Assembly: GCA_903970305.1 (NCBI GenBank)
Contig: CAJCID010000124.1
Span: 1 to 46,564, forward strand
Source of the DNA: Rhodospirillales bacterium
GTDB taxonomy: Bacteria; Pseudomonadota; Gammaproteobacteria; Burkholderiales; Burkholderiaceae_D
Direction of reading: 5' to 3'
Length of the DNA: 46,564 nt
Part shown: positions 8,732 through 17,339 of the stretch, one piece after another
Position numbering within the stretch: position 1 is the first letter of the stretch
Layout: every line of letters starts with the position of its first letter
Notes under the pieces: model-generated
Seen by the model: only the letters and a program-made list of their open reading frames with translations
The model's database searches: none
What the model was told of the DNA's origin: nothing
Translations under genes and position numbers: made by a program

Positions 8732-8767
8732 TGCTGTTCGGGCTGCTCAGTGCTGTTCGGGCTGCTC
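8732..8767. repeat. 17-bp direct repeat, two copies
   Basis: TGCTGTTCGGGCTGCTC occurs twice with a 19-base period just after the patatin stop codon and before the acyl-CoA ligase. It looks like a simple tandem duplication. No function is evident. Confidence 0.8.
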
Positions 8768-8809
8768 GGCCCGGTCTGACATTCTCCCACCTCTGACCAC
8801 TAGACCCGA

Positions 8810-10663
8810 ATGCCAAAGCCCACGATCCGCAGCACGCTCGATACGGTCGAGACCCTGCCGGAGCTTTTTGCGTTTCGGGTTGCAAAGACTCCGGAAGCAC
8901 CGGCCTTTCGCCAGTACGATCCGAAACTCGGAAAGTGGATCGTCTTGTCCTGGCAGGAGATGGCAGAACTCATCGAGCGCTGGAAAAAAAGCCTTGCCGA
9001 ACTTCGACTTGAGCTCGGCTCGCGCATCGGCATCCTCCTACCCAACGGTATCGATGCGGTCGCGATCGATCTGGCAGCCCTTGCCTTGGGGCTCGTGCCC
9101 ACGCCCATGCATGCGATCGACAACCCCGAGAGCATCGGCTACATCCTTGGGGATTGTGAGGCGCGCGTCCTGGTCATCCGCACCAAGAAGCAATGGGAGG
9201 CGATCAAGGCGCTCGGCATCACATGGGATCAGCTTGTCCTGGTGGTCATCACCGAAGACGAGACGCCCAATGCGACAAGCGCGAGCGCTTCGGCCTCCGG
9301 TCCCCGGGTCATTCACCTGGCGGACTGGTTGGCCGGCGACGGCTTGCCAAGTCCTGCAGGGGACACGGCGCCTCTACCCGGTCCGCATGATCTTGCGGCC
9401 GTCGTCTACACCTCGGGTACGACCGGCAAGCCCAAGGGAGTGATGCTCAGCCATCGCAATGTCGTCGCCAATGTGCTGGCCGTCTATGAGCGCGTGCCGG
9501 CGCGGCAAAGCGACGTGTTCCTGTCGTTTCTACCCCTCTCGCACACCTTCGAGCGCACCGCGGGCTACTACATGGCGATTGCTGCCGGGAGCTCCGTGGC
9601 CTATGTCCGCTCGGTGGCCGAGATCGCAGCCGACCTCAGATTCATCAGGCCTGACGTGCTCGTCTCGGTGCCGCGCATCTACGAGCGCTTCTACGCCCAA
9701 CTGCAGGAACGGCTTGCCACGGGAGGTGCGTTGCGCAGGGCCTTGTTCGAGAAGGCGGTTGCGCTCGGCTGGCGGCGCTTTTGCGTGGCGCAGGGTCTCC
9801 CTGTGGAGGGCAGGGCGGGGCTCTTCGATGCACTCCTTTGGCCCCTCCTGGACCAGCTCGTCGGTGCGCAGGTGCGCGCCTCGCTTGGCGGGCGGCTCCG
9901 CGTGGCCGTGAGCGGTGGAGCGGCGCTCTCCCAGGAGATCGCAAAGGTCTTTCTGGCGCTGGGCGTGCCGATCGTGCAGGGCTACGGCATGACCGAGACC
10001 TCACCTGTGGTTTCGACCAATACCGTCGAAGACAACGATCCGAGGACCGTGGGGCGGCCCCTGCAGGGAATCGAAGTGCGCCTTGGCGAGAATACGGAAC
10101 TGCAGGTCAGGGGACCGAGCGTCATGTCGGGCTATCTGAAGCGGCCCGAGGACACGGCGCGCATCCTCCTCGAGGGCGGCTGGCTGCGCACCGGAGATCA
10201 GGCGGCGCTCGAGGGCGGACGCATCCGTATCTTGGGGCGCATCAAGGAGATCATCGTCACTTCGACCGGCGAGAAGATCGCCCCGGCCGATCTGGAACTG
10301 GCGATCGCGGTCGATCCGCTCTTTGACCAGGTCTTCGTGGTGGGGGAGAACCGGCCCTTCCTCATCGCAGTTGTCGTCTTGAATCCCGTGCAATGGGCGC
10401 ACTTTGCCCAGTCGTTGAACGTCCCGCCCGCGCTCGAGTCGCTTCAGAATCCGATCGTGCGTGCGGCGCTCGTCGCCCGGATCGATGCCGCAACCCGCTC
10501 CTTTCCGCGCTATGCGATGCCGCGTGCCGTGGTGCCCTCGCTCGAGCCCTGGACGGTGCAGAACACCTTCATGACGCCGACCTTGAAGATCAAGCGCAAC
10601 AATCTCGAGCAACATTTTGCGGACCAGATCGAGGCCGCCTATCAGAAGCCCGCTGCCCGCTAG
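8810..10663 (+). CDS. Long-chain fatty-acid-CoA ligase (AMP-binding)
   Basis: A 617-residue AMP-forming acyl-CoA synthetase of the long-chain FadD15/ACSL-like type. Residues 200-210 give YTSGTTGKPKG, followed by FLPLSHTFERTAGYY and VSVPRIYERFY, both typical of long-chain enzymes. SGGAALSQEIAKVFLALGVPIVQGYGMTETSP, WLRTGD and LGRIKEIIVTSTGEKIAP complete the adenylation core, and the C-terminal lysine lies in TPTLKIKRNNL. A short serine/alanine run at residues 156-163 is a local insertion. It should supply acyl-CoA for lipid synthesis or beta-oxidation. The start has no strong Shine-Dalgarno sequence; ATG 8810 gives a standard N-terminus. Confidence 0.93.
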   Translation: MPKPTIRSTLDTVETLPELFAFRVAKTPEAPAFRQYDPKLGKWIVLSWQEMAELIERWKKSLAELRLELGSRIGILLPNGIDAVAIDLAALALGLVPTPMHAIDNPESIGYILGDCEARVLVIRTKKQWEAIKALGITWDQLVLVVITEDETPNATSASASASGPRVIHLADWLAGDGLPSPAGDTAPLPGPHDLAAVVYTSGTTGKPKGVMLSHRNVVANVLAVYERVPARQSDVFLSFLPLSHTFERTAGYYMAIAAGSSVAYVRSVAEIAADLRFIRPDVLVSVPRIYERFYAQLQERLATGGALRRALFEKAVALGWRRFCVAQGLPVEGRAGLFDALLWPLLDQLVGAQVRASLGGRLRVAVSGGAALSQEIAKVFLALGVPIVQGYGMTETSPVVSTNTVEDNDPRTVGRPLQGIEVRLGENTELQVRGPSVMSGYLKRPEDTARILLEGGWLRTGDQAALEGGRIRILGRIKEIIVTSTGEKIAPADLELAIAVDPLFDQVFVVGENRPFLIAVVVLNPVQWAHFAQSLNVPPALESLQNPIVRAALVARIDAATRSFPRYAMPRAVVPSLEPWTVQNTFMTPTLKIKRNNLEQHFADQIEAAYQKPAAR

Positions 10664-10694
10664 GTGGACTGTTCGTAGGCATTGCACCGGCGGG

Positions 10695-11714
10695 TTACTC
10701 GATACCATTACCAAAAAAATTCTTGTAACTGCGGCGCGGCCGGGGGGGCTGGACAACGACACCAAGCCGCTCGGCCAGTTCCTCGATCGTGCTGAATTGG
10801 GTTGTGGTCGGTCGCCCTTCCAAGACCCACGCATTGAGGCCGCCTTCCAGAATCCAAACGTCGGAAACGCCCAGTTTCTTCATCGCCACCGCAACGCGCG
10901 CGCACGTCAGCTCGTTTTTCGATGAGCAGTAGAGCACCATGCTCACTCCCTTGGGTACGACGACGCGCTGCGCCCTTCTCAACCGGTCAGGGTCCGTCCG
11001 AACCGCACCCGGAACACCCGCAACCTCCTGGTCAATCGCATCGTATCGCAGCAAATCAACCACGCCAATCTTCTCGCCATCGTCGAGTTTGCGCTGGAGC
11101 ATTGCTGGACTGATCTGTCGAAGCCTGAGATGACGGATCACTCTGACGATTCGCAAGAGTCTCCAGGAGGTCCATAGCAGCAGAGGAACGCCTACCAGCA
11201 CGAGCAATGCCATACCGAATCGGTCGAACAGGCTATTGACGCGATCAACCTGGCTGGAAAATAAGAATCCAAGCAGGACATACGCTGCGCTCCAGATGAG
11301 CGATCCGACCAAATCGTAGCTTAGGAAATCTCGGACGGTGGCGCCTTGAGCCCCAGCCAACGGAGGTGCTACGCCATCTAACAGCGGAATGAATTTTGCA
11401 CCCAGGAGTAATCGCAGGCCCCACCGTTCGAACATTCGCCCTGCACGTTCCCGACTGCGCTGAGGATTGGAGGTGAGGCTGCAGATCAAACGGATCACCT
11501 TGCTGCCCCAGCGTCTCCCGAGCCAAAACCAGAGGCTATCTGCGGCAAGGCATGCGGTTACACTGGTCAGAAGCACAAGTGGAATGGAGAGATTTCCCTG
11601 GCCATGACCAGCCAATGCCCCGGCTGTCATTAAGAGCAGCATGGACGGGAGCGGCAGGCACATCTGTTGCCCGAAGACCGCCAGCCCTATAGCGAGGTAT
11701 GTCAGTTGGCTCAC
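10695..11714 (-). CDS. DedA-family membrane protein fused to a rhodanese domain
   Basis: A 339-residue fusion. Residues 1-200 are a DedA/SNARE-associated polytopic membrane domain (family of undecaprenyl-phosphate and phospholipid transporters) with FWLGRRWG, GAKFIPLLDGVAPPLAG and several hydrophobic helices. Residues 205-315 form a cytoplasmic rhodanese domain with the active-site loop YCSSKNELTCARVA, cysteine retained, and EGGLNAWVLEGRPT, the usual rhodanese ending. DedA-rhodanese fusions occur in other proteobacteria, but how sulfur transfer or sensing links to lipid transport is not known. The start is probably GTG 11714; no Shine-Dalgarno site is obvious. It converges on the acyl-CoA ligase. 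Confidence 0.9.
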   Translation of the reverse strand: MSQLTYLAIGLAVFGQQMCLPLPSMLLLMTAGALAGHGQGNLSIPLVLLTSVTACLAADSLWFWLGRRWGSKVIRLICSLTSNPQRSRERAGRMFERWGLRLLLGAKFIPLLDGVAPPLAGAQGATVRDFLSYDLVGSLIWSAAYVLLGFLFSSQVDRVNSLFDRFGMALLVLVGVPLLLWTSWRLLRIVRVIRHLRLRQISPAMLQRKLDDGEKIGVVDLLRYDAIDQEVAGVPGAVRTDPDRLRRAQRVVVPKGVSMVLYCSSKNELTCARVAVAMKKLGVSDVWILEGGLNAWVLEGRPTTTQFSTIEELAERLGVVVQPPRPRRSYKNFFGNGIE

Positions 11715-11716
11715 GC

Positions 11717-11734
11717 GTTCGTGGCAAGACGAAC
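11717..11734. promoter_or_regulatory. Inverted repeat at the DedA-rhodanese start
   Basis: GTTCGT at 11717-11722 and ACGAAC at 11729-11734 form a perfect six-base dyad with six-base spacing, beginning two bases before the GTG start of the minus-strand DedA gene. It could be an operator, or an mRNA hairpin occupying the ribosome-binding region. It could also be chance. Confidence 0.3.
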
Positions 11735-11896
11735 ATTGTTCACCGACATACCGGCAAATTCGTTCGCAGCATCGTTAACCAACTCAGGATCGACCTATCG
11801 AGTTGGGATGTTGTTTGGGCGGACTAGACCAGCGCCTGACGAGGTACTGGGTTGGATTGAGAACATGCCACGAGCAGAGCGCGGCAGGTTCCGGGA

Positions 11897-12073
11897 TCAG
11901 TCCTCGGGTTCGATCACCCGGTCGTGTTCGGGATCCTGCGGAATATGGTCTGAAATCAGCCCACCCTCTGGCGCCAGAGGTAGCGCATCATCCGGCTCGA
12001 TCTCGTCGGGAATGTCGTCGTCGGGAATGTCCTCGTTCGGGTCGTGCGGCTTGCGGGGGCTGTCGCCGGTCAT
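11897..12073 (-). CDS. Small very acidic protein, 58 residues
   Basis: The family is not recognised. The ATG at 12073 is preceded by CAGGAGA at ideal spacing, which favours it over the in-frame upstream ATG at 12115. The sequence is dominated by Asp, Glu and Pro: after MTGDSPRKPHDPNED come stretches such as IPDDDIPDEIEPDD, and it ends in RVIEPED. Hydrophobic residues are few, so it is probably disordered and soluble. Small acidic proteins of this kind can be nucleic-acid mimics or metal buffers, but nothing here tells which. It stands alone, upstream of the DedA gene on the same strand. Confidence 0.6.
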   Translation of the reverse strand: MTGDSPRKPHDPNEDIPDDDIPDEIEPDDALPLAPEGGLISDHIPQDPEHDRVIEPED

Positions 12074-12574
12074 GATGGTCTCCTGGAGTCGGGGCTCGTT
12101 GGGGGAGGCGGCCATCTCTGCTCAAAGCTTCAGATTGAAACGAAGCTCGCTGCGGTCGGCCCATTCCCGTTTTGTAGCGGTGTAAAAGACCGCTGTCGGT
12201 TCTTCAACGTACAGACCGATCGTTGACTTGCATGCAAAATGCGCAGATTGACCCGAGGGACGGGAGCAGCCGCGAGATGTTCGCGCGCCTGACGATGCGA
12301 TTGATTGCTCATTGATTGCTCCATTGATTGCTCCATTGATTGGGGCAGTACCCTCTCTCTTAGAGGCCAAGCACCGGTTCTCCATGCCCGCTGGCCCTGG
12401 TAGGCAGAAGAAGCTTGCCGCCCGGTTCGGGCCACGATCCCCCAATTGGAGTGCTCGGATCGGCGCAGGGGTGTGTGCACCCCGATAGTCGCCCCGATAG
12501 GGATAAACTCGCAACAGCGGCGGCGCGGTGGCAAGGCGGCGGTGACGCTTAATCTCACTTGGAAGGTAATGGCG
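12074..12574. other. 500-base intergenic region with a 12-bp tandem repeat
   Basis: No gene could be supported here: overlapping open frames on both strands translate to low-complexity or repeat-derived sequence. It includes the 12-bp array at 12300-12345 and must contain the promoters of the acidic-protein gene (minus) and the DsbA-like gene (plus). No clear promoter boxes were identified. Confidence 0.45.
12300..12345. repeat. 12-bp tandem repeat, about four copies
   Basis: The unit ATTGATTGCTCC occurs in immediate tandem: one 11-base copy, two perfect 12-base copies and a diverged final copy ending in GGGG. It lies about 230 bases upstream of the DsbA-like gene. The AT-rich unit contrasts with the GC-rich surroundings. 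Confidence 0.85.
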
Positions 12575-13120
12575 ATGAAGACTTCGACGATCGAGAGTCC
12601 CGAACCTGGTCTTACGGCTTCGGATCATTTTTTGGGCGACATCCTCGCGAAGGTGACTCTGCTCGAATACGGCGACTTCCAATGTCCGGCCTGCATTCAG
12701 GCCGAACCTTTGCTGCAGCACTTAGTCGAGAGCCATGGCAGTCAGCTACGCTTCGTCTTCAGGCACTTTCCTCTGACGGAAGTGCATCCCGAGGCCGAGA
12801 TCGCCGCCGAGGCGGCCGAGGCCGCGGCGGCGCAAGGACAGTTCTGGGCGATGCACCACCTCCTTTTCGTTCAGCCCCATCACCTCAAGATGCACGCCCT
12901 GGACGGCTATGCAGAATCGCTCGGTCTGGACATGAACCGGTTCAGGGCCGAGATGGCTGATCACATCTACACCCAAAGAGTTCAGGAACATCGCCTGGCC
13001 GGCCAGAGGAGCGGCGTGCGCGCGACGCCTGCCTTTTTCCTAAACGAGAACGCCGTGGATGTCTCCTTCGGCTTTGATCGTCTGGATGCAGCCATTCTTG
13101 CGGCCCTGAAGGGGTCTTAG
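12575..13120 (+). CDS. DsbA/thioredoxin-like oxidoreductase, cytoplasmic
   Basis: A 181-residue thioredoxin-fold protein of the DsbA/Thioredoxin_4 type. The redox motif is C37-P-A-C40 within EYGDFQCPAC. The helical insert includes RFVFRHFPLTEVHPEAE, and the cis-proline loop is RATPAFFLNE near residue 150. There is no signal peptide, unlike periplasmic DsbA; the N-terminus resembles thioredoxin domains attached to NhaA antiporters. ATG 12575 has GGAAGG eight bases upstream, better than ATG 12569. The frame is open further upstream to 12446 but that part is not coding in character. The substrate is unknown; a role in thiol homeostasis or peroxide defence is plausible. Confidence 0.88.
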   Translation: MKTSTIESPEPGLTASDHFLGDILAKVTLLEYGDFQCPACIQAEPLLQHLVESHGSQLRFVFRHFPLTEVHPEAEIAAEAAEAAAAQGQFWAMHHLLFVQPHHLKMHALDGYAESLGLDMNRFRAEMADHIYTQRVQEHRLAGQRSGVRATPAFFLNENAVDVSFGFDRLDAAILAALKGS

Positions 13121-13154
13121 GGGGCTCTTGGGGTCCCTAGGGGGTCTTAGGGGG
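13111..13154 (+). repeat. G-run repeat across a stop codon, G-quadruplex candidate
   Basis: Five runs of four or five G (13111-13114, 13120-13124, 13130-13133, 13140-13144, 13150-13154) are separated by loops of five or six bases. This satisfies simple G-quadruplex rules on the plus strand. The TCTTAG element containing the stop codon of the DsbA-like gene (13118-13120) is repeated at 13145-13150. It could affect transcription termination or mRNA stability. Confidence 0.6.
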
Positions 13155-13223
13155 CCCTCCCCGAGCCGCCTGGTCCCCGCCCGCTCCCTGCCTAATCGTT
13201 CGCCCGCCTTCCAAGGATCCGTC

Positions 13224-13550
13224 ATGCCCTCTAAAGCCTGGAGCGCCAAGCGCGAACGCCAATATGCGCACATCAAGGAGAGCCTCCTTGAAGGGGGCAA
13301 ACCCGTCCCTCTTGCCGAAGAGATCGCGGCCCGCACCGTGAACAAGGAGCGTGCCCAGCACGGCGAGTCGGTCGAAGCGAGCGCCTCATCGATCAATGAC
13401 ATCTCCGCCGGCCGGCGGGGTGGGCTGCACTCGCACCAGGGGCCAGGCGGTCGAACCCTATTGCAGCTGCGCAACGAGGCGCGGCAGAGGGGTCTGAAGG
13501 GGCGCTCAACGATGAATAAGGCAGAACTCGAAACGGCGCTGGCGCATTGA
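13224..13550 (+). CDS. Small protein annotated in relatives as plasmid stabilization protein
   Basis: A 108-residue basic protein. The N-terminus MPSKAWSAKRERQYAHIKESL, then EEIAARTVNKERAQHGE, ISAGRRGGLHSHQGPGGRT and a C-terminal LRNEARQRGLKGRSTMNKAELETAL match a widespread family often labelled plasmid stabilization protein. The last 35 residues resemble the Rho N-terminal/SAP-like fold used to bind nucleic acid. No toxin partner is adjacent, so the label should not be taken as proof of a plasmid or toxin-antitoxin role. ATG 13224 is preceded by AAGGA at good spacing. It stands alone, converging on pgl. Confidence 0.8.
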   Translation: MPSKAWSAKRERQYAHIKESLLEGGKPVPLAEEIAARTVNKERAQHGESVEASASSINDISAGRRGGLHSHQGPGGRTLLQLRNEARQRGLKGRSTMNKAELETALAH

Positions 13551-13562
13551 CGTGCTCCCGAG

Positions 13563-13595
13563 CCAAGCGGCTCCTAAGCGGCCCCTAAGCGGCCC
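13563..13595. repeat. 11-bp tandem repeat over the pgl stop codon
   Basis: Three copies of an 11-base unit with core AAGCGGC run through the end of the minus-strand pgl gene, so that the TAG stop (13585-13587) is duplicated downstream in the adjacent copy. It is the same kind of stop-spanning duplication as at 13111-13154, with an unrelated unit. Confidence 0.7.
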
Positions 13596-14277
13596 AGTAG
13601 ACCTCGACCGGCACCGCTTCTTGGAGGAGAAGGGCGCGCGCCGGCATCCCTTCGACGGCACCGGGCAGGCGCGCCTTCTGGTACACCGCCCACTTCGATT
13701 CGCCCTCCAATAGAAAGACGATAGCCCGCGAATTCGATAGAGCGCGCGCCGAAAGCGAGAGGCGGGCCAGAGGTGCCCCGGGTGGCCGCACCGCGATACA
13801 GTCGGGCGCGTTCTCGGACAGTGCGGCGCCGAGCTCGGGCGCCCCCGGGAAAAGCGACGCGGTATGTCCATCCTCACCGAGCCCAAGCAGGACCATGTCG
13901 AAGGGACGCGGCAGCGTCGCCAACGCGCTTTGCGCCGCCGCCGCCCCTGTCTCGGGAGTGGCTGCGGGACCTTTCAATCCGATGAAGTGCGCATGACGCG
14001 CCTCGTCCACGAGAAGGGTCGTGCGCACCAGGTGCTCATTACTTTCCGGATCGGCGGGATCGACCCAGCGCTCGTCGGCGAGAGTGATCCAGACCTTGTC
14101 CCATGGAAGCTGCTGCCTGGCCAGGGCCTTGAAGAAGGGTCCGGGGGTCTTGCCTCCCGAGACCACGAGGCTCGCCCGGTTGCGTTGCGCAAGGGCTTGC
14201 CTGAGTGCAGCGGCCACCCGCTCGACAAGCTCGACGATAAGGGCGCTGCCATTGGCATAGACATGTTCTGTGATCAT
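13585..14277 (-). CDS. pgl: 6-phosphogluconolactonase
   Basis: A 230-residue DevB/SOL-type 6-phosphogluconolactonase, which hydrolyses 6-phosphogluconolactone in the oxidative pentose-phosphate or Entner-Doudoroff route. Visible signatures are SLVVSGGKTPGPFF near residue 37, ITLADERWVDPADPESNEHLVR (phosphate-binding and catalytic region) and LLGLGEDGHTASLFPG with the conserved histidine. The ATG at 14277 has GGAG eight to nine bases upstream; the frame is open 58 codons further, but that extension overlaps pgi and is not homologous. It is the last gene of a pgi-pgl pair with a 38-base gap. Zwf is not in the window. Confidence 0.93.
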   Translation of the reverse strand: MITEHVYANGSALIVELVERVAAALRQALAQRNRASLVVSGGKTPGPFFKALARQQLPWDKVWITLADERWVDPADPESNEHLVRTTLLVDEARHAHFIGLKGPAATPETGAAAAQSALATLPRPFDMVLLGLGEDGHTASLFPGAPELGAALSENAPDCIAVRPPGAPLARLSLSARALSNSRAIVFLLEGESKWAVYQKARLPGAVEGMPARALLLQEAVPVEVYWAA

Positions 14278-14315
14278 CGCGGCGGCTCCTCGTCTCGTTC
14301 GACAGAGGATACGCT

Positions 14316-15959
14316 CTATGGCCCGCGCCAGCTCCGGTAGCGCTGAATCAATGCCTTGGTCGAGCTGTCCGCCTCTCCCGTCGACGCTGGCCCGGTAGTC
14401 AGGGTGCCGAGCACATCCTTGGCCAGCGCCTTGCCGAGCTCGACTCCCCACTGGTCGAAGGAATTGATGTCCCAGATGACTCCCTGGGTGAAGACCATAT
14501 GCTCATAGAGCGCAACGAGCCGCCCGAGCACGGCAGGCGAGAGGGTAGGCGCAAGAATGGTCGTGCTCGGCCGGTTGCCCTCGTAGGCGCGGTGCGGGGC
14601 GAGCGCGGCCGGCGAGCCTTCCTGCAGAGCCTCGGCAGCGGACTTGCCAAAGGCGAGCGCCTGGCTTTGCGCGATCAGATTGGCAATCAACAGATCCTGA
14701 TCTTCGGGGCGCGCATTGGGATTCGTGCAAAAACCGATCAGATCGATGGGCACGAGACGCGTGCCCTGATGCAGGAGCTCAAAAAAGGAATGCTGGCCGT
14801 TGGTCCCGGCCTCACCCCAGTAGATGGGGCCCGTCTGGTAGTCCACGTGCACGCCGGCGCGCGTGACGTGCTTGCCATTGCTCTCCATCGTGAGCTGCTG
14901 CAGGTAGCTCGGAAAGCGCCTGAAGTAGTGACTGTAGGGCACGACCGCGACCGTCTGGGCGCGAAAGAAATTGTTGTACCAGATGCCAAGCAGCGCCATG
15001 ATGACCGGCGCGTTTTCAAGGAAAGGGGCATGCCGGAAGTGCTCGTCCATCTCGCGAAATCCCAACAGCATCTCTGTGAAGGCCGCGGGGCCGATCGCGA
15101 GCATCGTCGAGAGTCCGATCGCCGAATCCATCGAGAACCGGCCTCCCACCCAGTCCCAGAATCCGAACATGTTCGCCGCATCGATTCCAAAGGCCTCGAC
15201 GGCCGCGCGATTGGTCGAGACCGCAACGAAGTGGCGTGCGACCGCTGCCTCGCTCCCAAGACCTGCAACGAGCCATTGGCGCGCGTGCTTGGCATTGTGC
15301 ATCGTCTCCTGGGTCGTGAAGGTTTTTGAGGCGACGATAAAAAGCGTCTCGGCCGGTTTCAGATCGCGCGTCGCGAGCACAAAGTCGGAGAGATCGACGT
15401 TCGAGACGAAACGCACGGCAAGACCTGGCTTCACGTAGGGCGAAAGCGCCTCGTAGGCCATCGCCGGGCCGAGGTCCGACCCACCGATCCCGATATTGAC
15501 GATCGTGCGAATCGGTGCGCCCGAATAGCCAAGCCAGAGTCCCTCGCGCACCGCGTTCGCGAAACCAGCCATACGGTCGAGCACCTCGTGGACCTGCGCA
15601 ACCACATCGACCCCATCGACGACGATGGACGACGAGCGCGGAGCGCGCAGCGCCGTGTGCAGGGCCGCACGGTTTTCGGTGGTATTGATTTTCTGACCGG
15701 TGAACATCGCCTCGATGCGCTCGGCAAGGCGGCACGCGTCGGCCAGTTCCAGAAGAAGCGGCAGCGTCTGGTCCGTGATGCGGTGCTTGGAGAAGTCGAA
15801 ATACAGACCCGCCGCCTCGAGCGAGAAGCGCTCTGCCCGTTGCGGATCAGAGGCAAAGAGATCGCGCAAGGTCACCGCGTGCATCGACTCGAAGTGTTCT
15901 TCGAGGGCCGCCCAGGCAGGTCGTTGGGTCAAGAGGGGCGATGGGGGGACGGCAGTCAT
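14316..15959 (-). CDS. pgi: Glucose-6-phosphate isomerase
   Basis: A 547-residue phosphoglucose isomerase of the large, E. coli-like type, interconverting glucose-6-phosphate and fructose-6-phosphate in the cytoplasm. The phosphate-binding segment [11 protein letters not shown] lies near residue 154. [12 protein letters not shown] and the family signature [17 protein letters not shown] follow at about 365 and 388, with [18 protein letters not shown] near the C-terminus. All core catalytic segments appear intact and the length is normal. It is upstream of pgl on the same strand, with gnd 127 bases further upstream, so a shared transcript is plausible. Confidence 0.96.
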   Translation of the reverse strand: MTAVPPSPLLTQRPAWAALEEHFESMHAVTLRDLFASDPQRAERFSLEAAGLYFDFSKHRITDQTLPLLLELADACRLAERIEAMFTGQKINTTENRAALHTALRAPRSSSIVVDGVDVVAQVHEVLDRMAGFANAVREGLWLGYSGAPIRTIVNIGIGGSDLGPAMAYEALSPYVKPGLAVRFVSNVDLSDFVLATRDLKPAETLFIVASKTFTTQETMHNAKHARQWLVAGLGSEAAVARHFVAVSTNRAAVEAFGIDAANMFGFWDWVGGRFSMDSAIGLSTMLAIGPAAFTEMLLGFREMDEHFRHAPFLENAPVIMALLGIWYNNFFRAQTVAVVPYSHYFRRFPSYLQQLTMESNGKHVTRAGVHVDYQTGPIYWGEAGTNGQHSFFELLHQGTRLVPIDLIGFCTNPNARPEDQDLLIANLIAQSQALAFGKSAAEALQEGSPAALAPHRAYEGNRPSTTILAPTLSPAVLGRLVALYEHMVFTQGVIWDINSFDQWGVELGKALAKDVLGTLTTGPASTGEADSSTKALIQRYRSWRGP

Positions 15960-16086
15960 GGCAAGGCGGTCCTGCGACGCGAAGGAAAGTAGGGTGAAAG
16001 GCGAGACTCATCGCCAATCCCCGGACATGATAGCGTGACCCCGCGGCGAGGCTGACCAGAAGGCCTGCTGACAGGCTTGGATTTGC

Positions 16087-17115
16087 TCACGGGCCCTTGG
16101 GTTTTTCCAGGTGGCCGCCAAAGGCATGCCGCATGGCCGAGAGCACCTGATTGGCAAAGAGGGCTTGGCCCTGGGAATCAAAGCGCGCAAAAAGCGCAGC
16201 CGACAAGACCGGGGCGGGCACGCCTTCCTCGATCGCAGCCTCCACCGTCCAGCGACCCTCGCCCGAATCCGACACCCGCCCCGAGTAGGCCGCGAGTTCG
16301 GGATCGTCGGCCAAGGCGGTGGCCGTCAGATCCAGGAGCCAGGAACTGATGACGCTGCCGCGGCGCCAGAGCTCGGTGATCTCGGCCAGGTTGAAGTCGT
16401 AGGCGTAAGCCTTCGCATCCCGCAACGGCGCGGTCTCGGCGTCAGCGCTGTGCTCCTTGGCGCCGATGCCGGCGTGGTGCAGGATGTTCAGGCCCTCGGC
16501 GTAGGCCGCCATGAGTCCGTACTCGATGCCGTTGTGGACCATCTTGACGAAGTGGCCCGCGCCATGCGGCCCACAGTGTAAGAAGCCTTGTTCAGCAGGC
16601 GCCACAGGCAGGGCGGACTGTTCCTTCGATCGGGTTCTCGGTGCGGCAGCCACCCCCGGTGCGAGCGTCTCGAAAATAGGGGCAAGATGGGATACGGTGG
16701 CTTCCTCGCCGCCGATCATGAGGCAATAGCCGCGCCCGGCACCCAGAATCCCCCCGCTCGTTCCGACATCCAGATAGTGCAGTCCCAGGTCAGCGAGTGC
16801 CGCGGCGCGCCGCAGGTCGTCGCGGTAATAGGAGTTACCCCCATCGATGACGATGTCCCCTCGGGCAAGCAGCGCAGCAAGTGCCTCGAGTTCGCGATCG
16901 ACGATCGCCGCGGGCAGCATCAGCCAGACCGCGCGGGGCGGCGCAAGTGCTGCGACCAGTTCTGCCAGGCTCGCGGTGCCCCGAGCGCCGGTGGACTCGA
17001 GTTCGTTCACAACTCCCGGATTGGCGTCATAGACAACGCACTCGTGGCCACCCTTCTGGAGCCTGCGCACCATGTTGGAGCCCATCCGCCCGAGGCCGAT
17101 CATTCCGATCTGCAT
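16087..17115 (-). CDS. gnd: 6-phosphogluconate dehydrogenase (decarboxylating), short GntZ type
   Basis: A 342-residue enzyme oxidising 6-phosphogluconate to ribulose-5-phosphate and CO2. Its length, well under the roughly 470 residues of the E. coli-type enzyme, marks it as the short class, often NAD-dependent. The Rossmann motif GMIGLGRMGSNM is at residues 4-15. The substrate-binding loop is DVGTSGG and the catalytic lysine and asparagine lie in GAGHFVKMVHNGIEYG. The ATG at 17115 has AAGGAGAG directly upstream, which rules out the longer open frame to 17259. With pgi and pgl it forms a sugar-phosphate block, facing a divergent regulator. Confidence 0.93.
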   Translation of the reverse strand: MQIGMIGLGRMGSNMVRRLQKGGHECVVYDANPGVVNELESTGARGTASLAELVAALAPPRAVWLMLPAAIVDRELEALAALLARGDIVIDGGNSYYRDDLRRAAALADLGLHYLDVGTSGGILGAGRGYCLMIGGEEATVSHLAPIFETLAPGVAAAPRTRSKEQSALPVAPAEQGFLHCGPHGAGHFVKMVHNGIEYGLMAAYAEGLNILHHAGIGAKEHSADAETAPLRDAKAYAYDFNLAEITELWRRGSVISSWLLDLTATALADDPELAAYSGRVSDSGEGRWTVEAAIEEGVPAPVLSAALFARFDSQGQALFANQVLSAMRHAFGGHLEKPKGP

Positions 17116-17339
17116 GTTCTCTCCTTCGCAAGGCATGGTGATGAGTGGCGAGGACTGCCTACGATGGGTGGCCTTGGCCTCGATGACCTTCTGGATTCTA
17201 CGGCGATTCTTGTTGAGGCCCGTGACAGGGCACCTCGATCGAATGGGCACTCTGCGCAAGCCCTTTGCGCACTACGATCACCGCAGAGAGAACAATGGCC
17301 CCAAGCTTCTGAATCAAGCCCACTTGTCCCGCGCCCGCC

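Noticed and set aside
12446..12574. Longer N-terminus of the DsbA-like protein
   Set aside because: The open frame extends to 12446 but the added residues are Arg-rich and non-homologous, while ATG 12575 has GGAAGG at correct spacing.
13224..13550. Toxin-antitoxin module based on the name plasmid stabilization protein
   Set aside because: No partner toxin gene is adjacent and the C-terminus looks like a Rho-N/SAP nucleic-acid-binding segment. The name alone is not evidence.
14499..15329. Plus-strand 276-codon open frame
   Set aside because: It is antisense to the intact pgi gene and has shadow composition.
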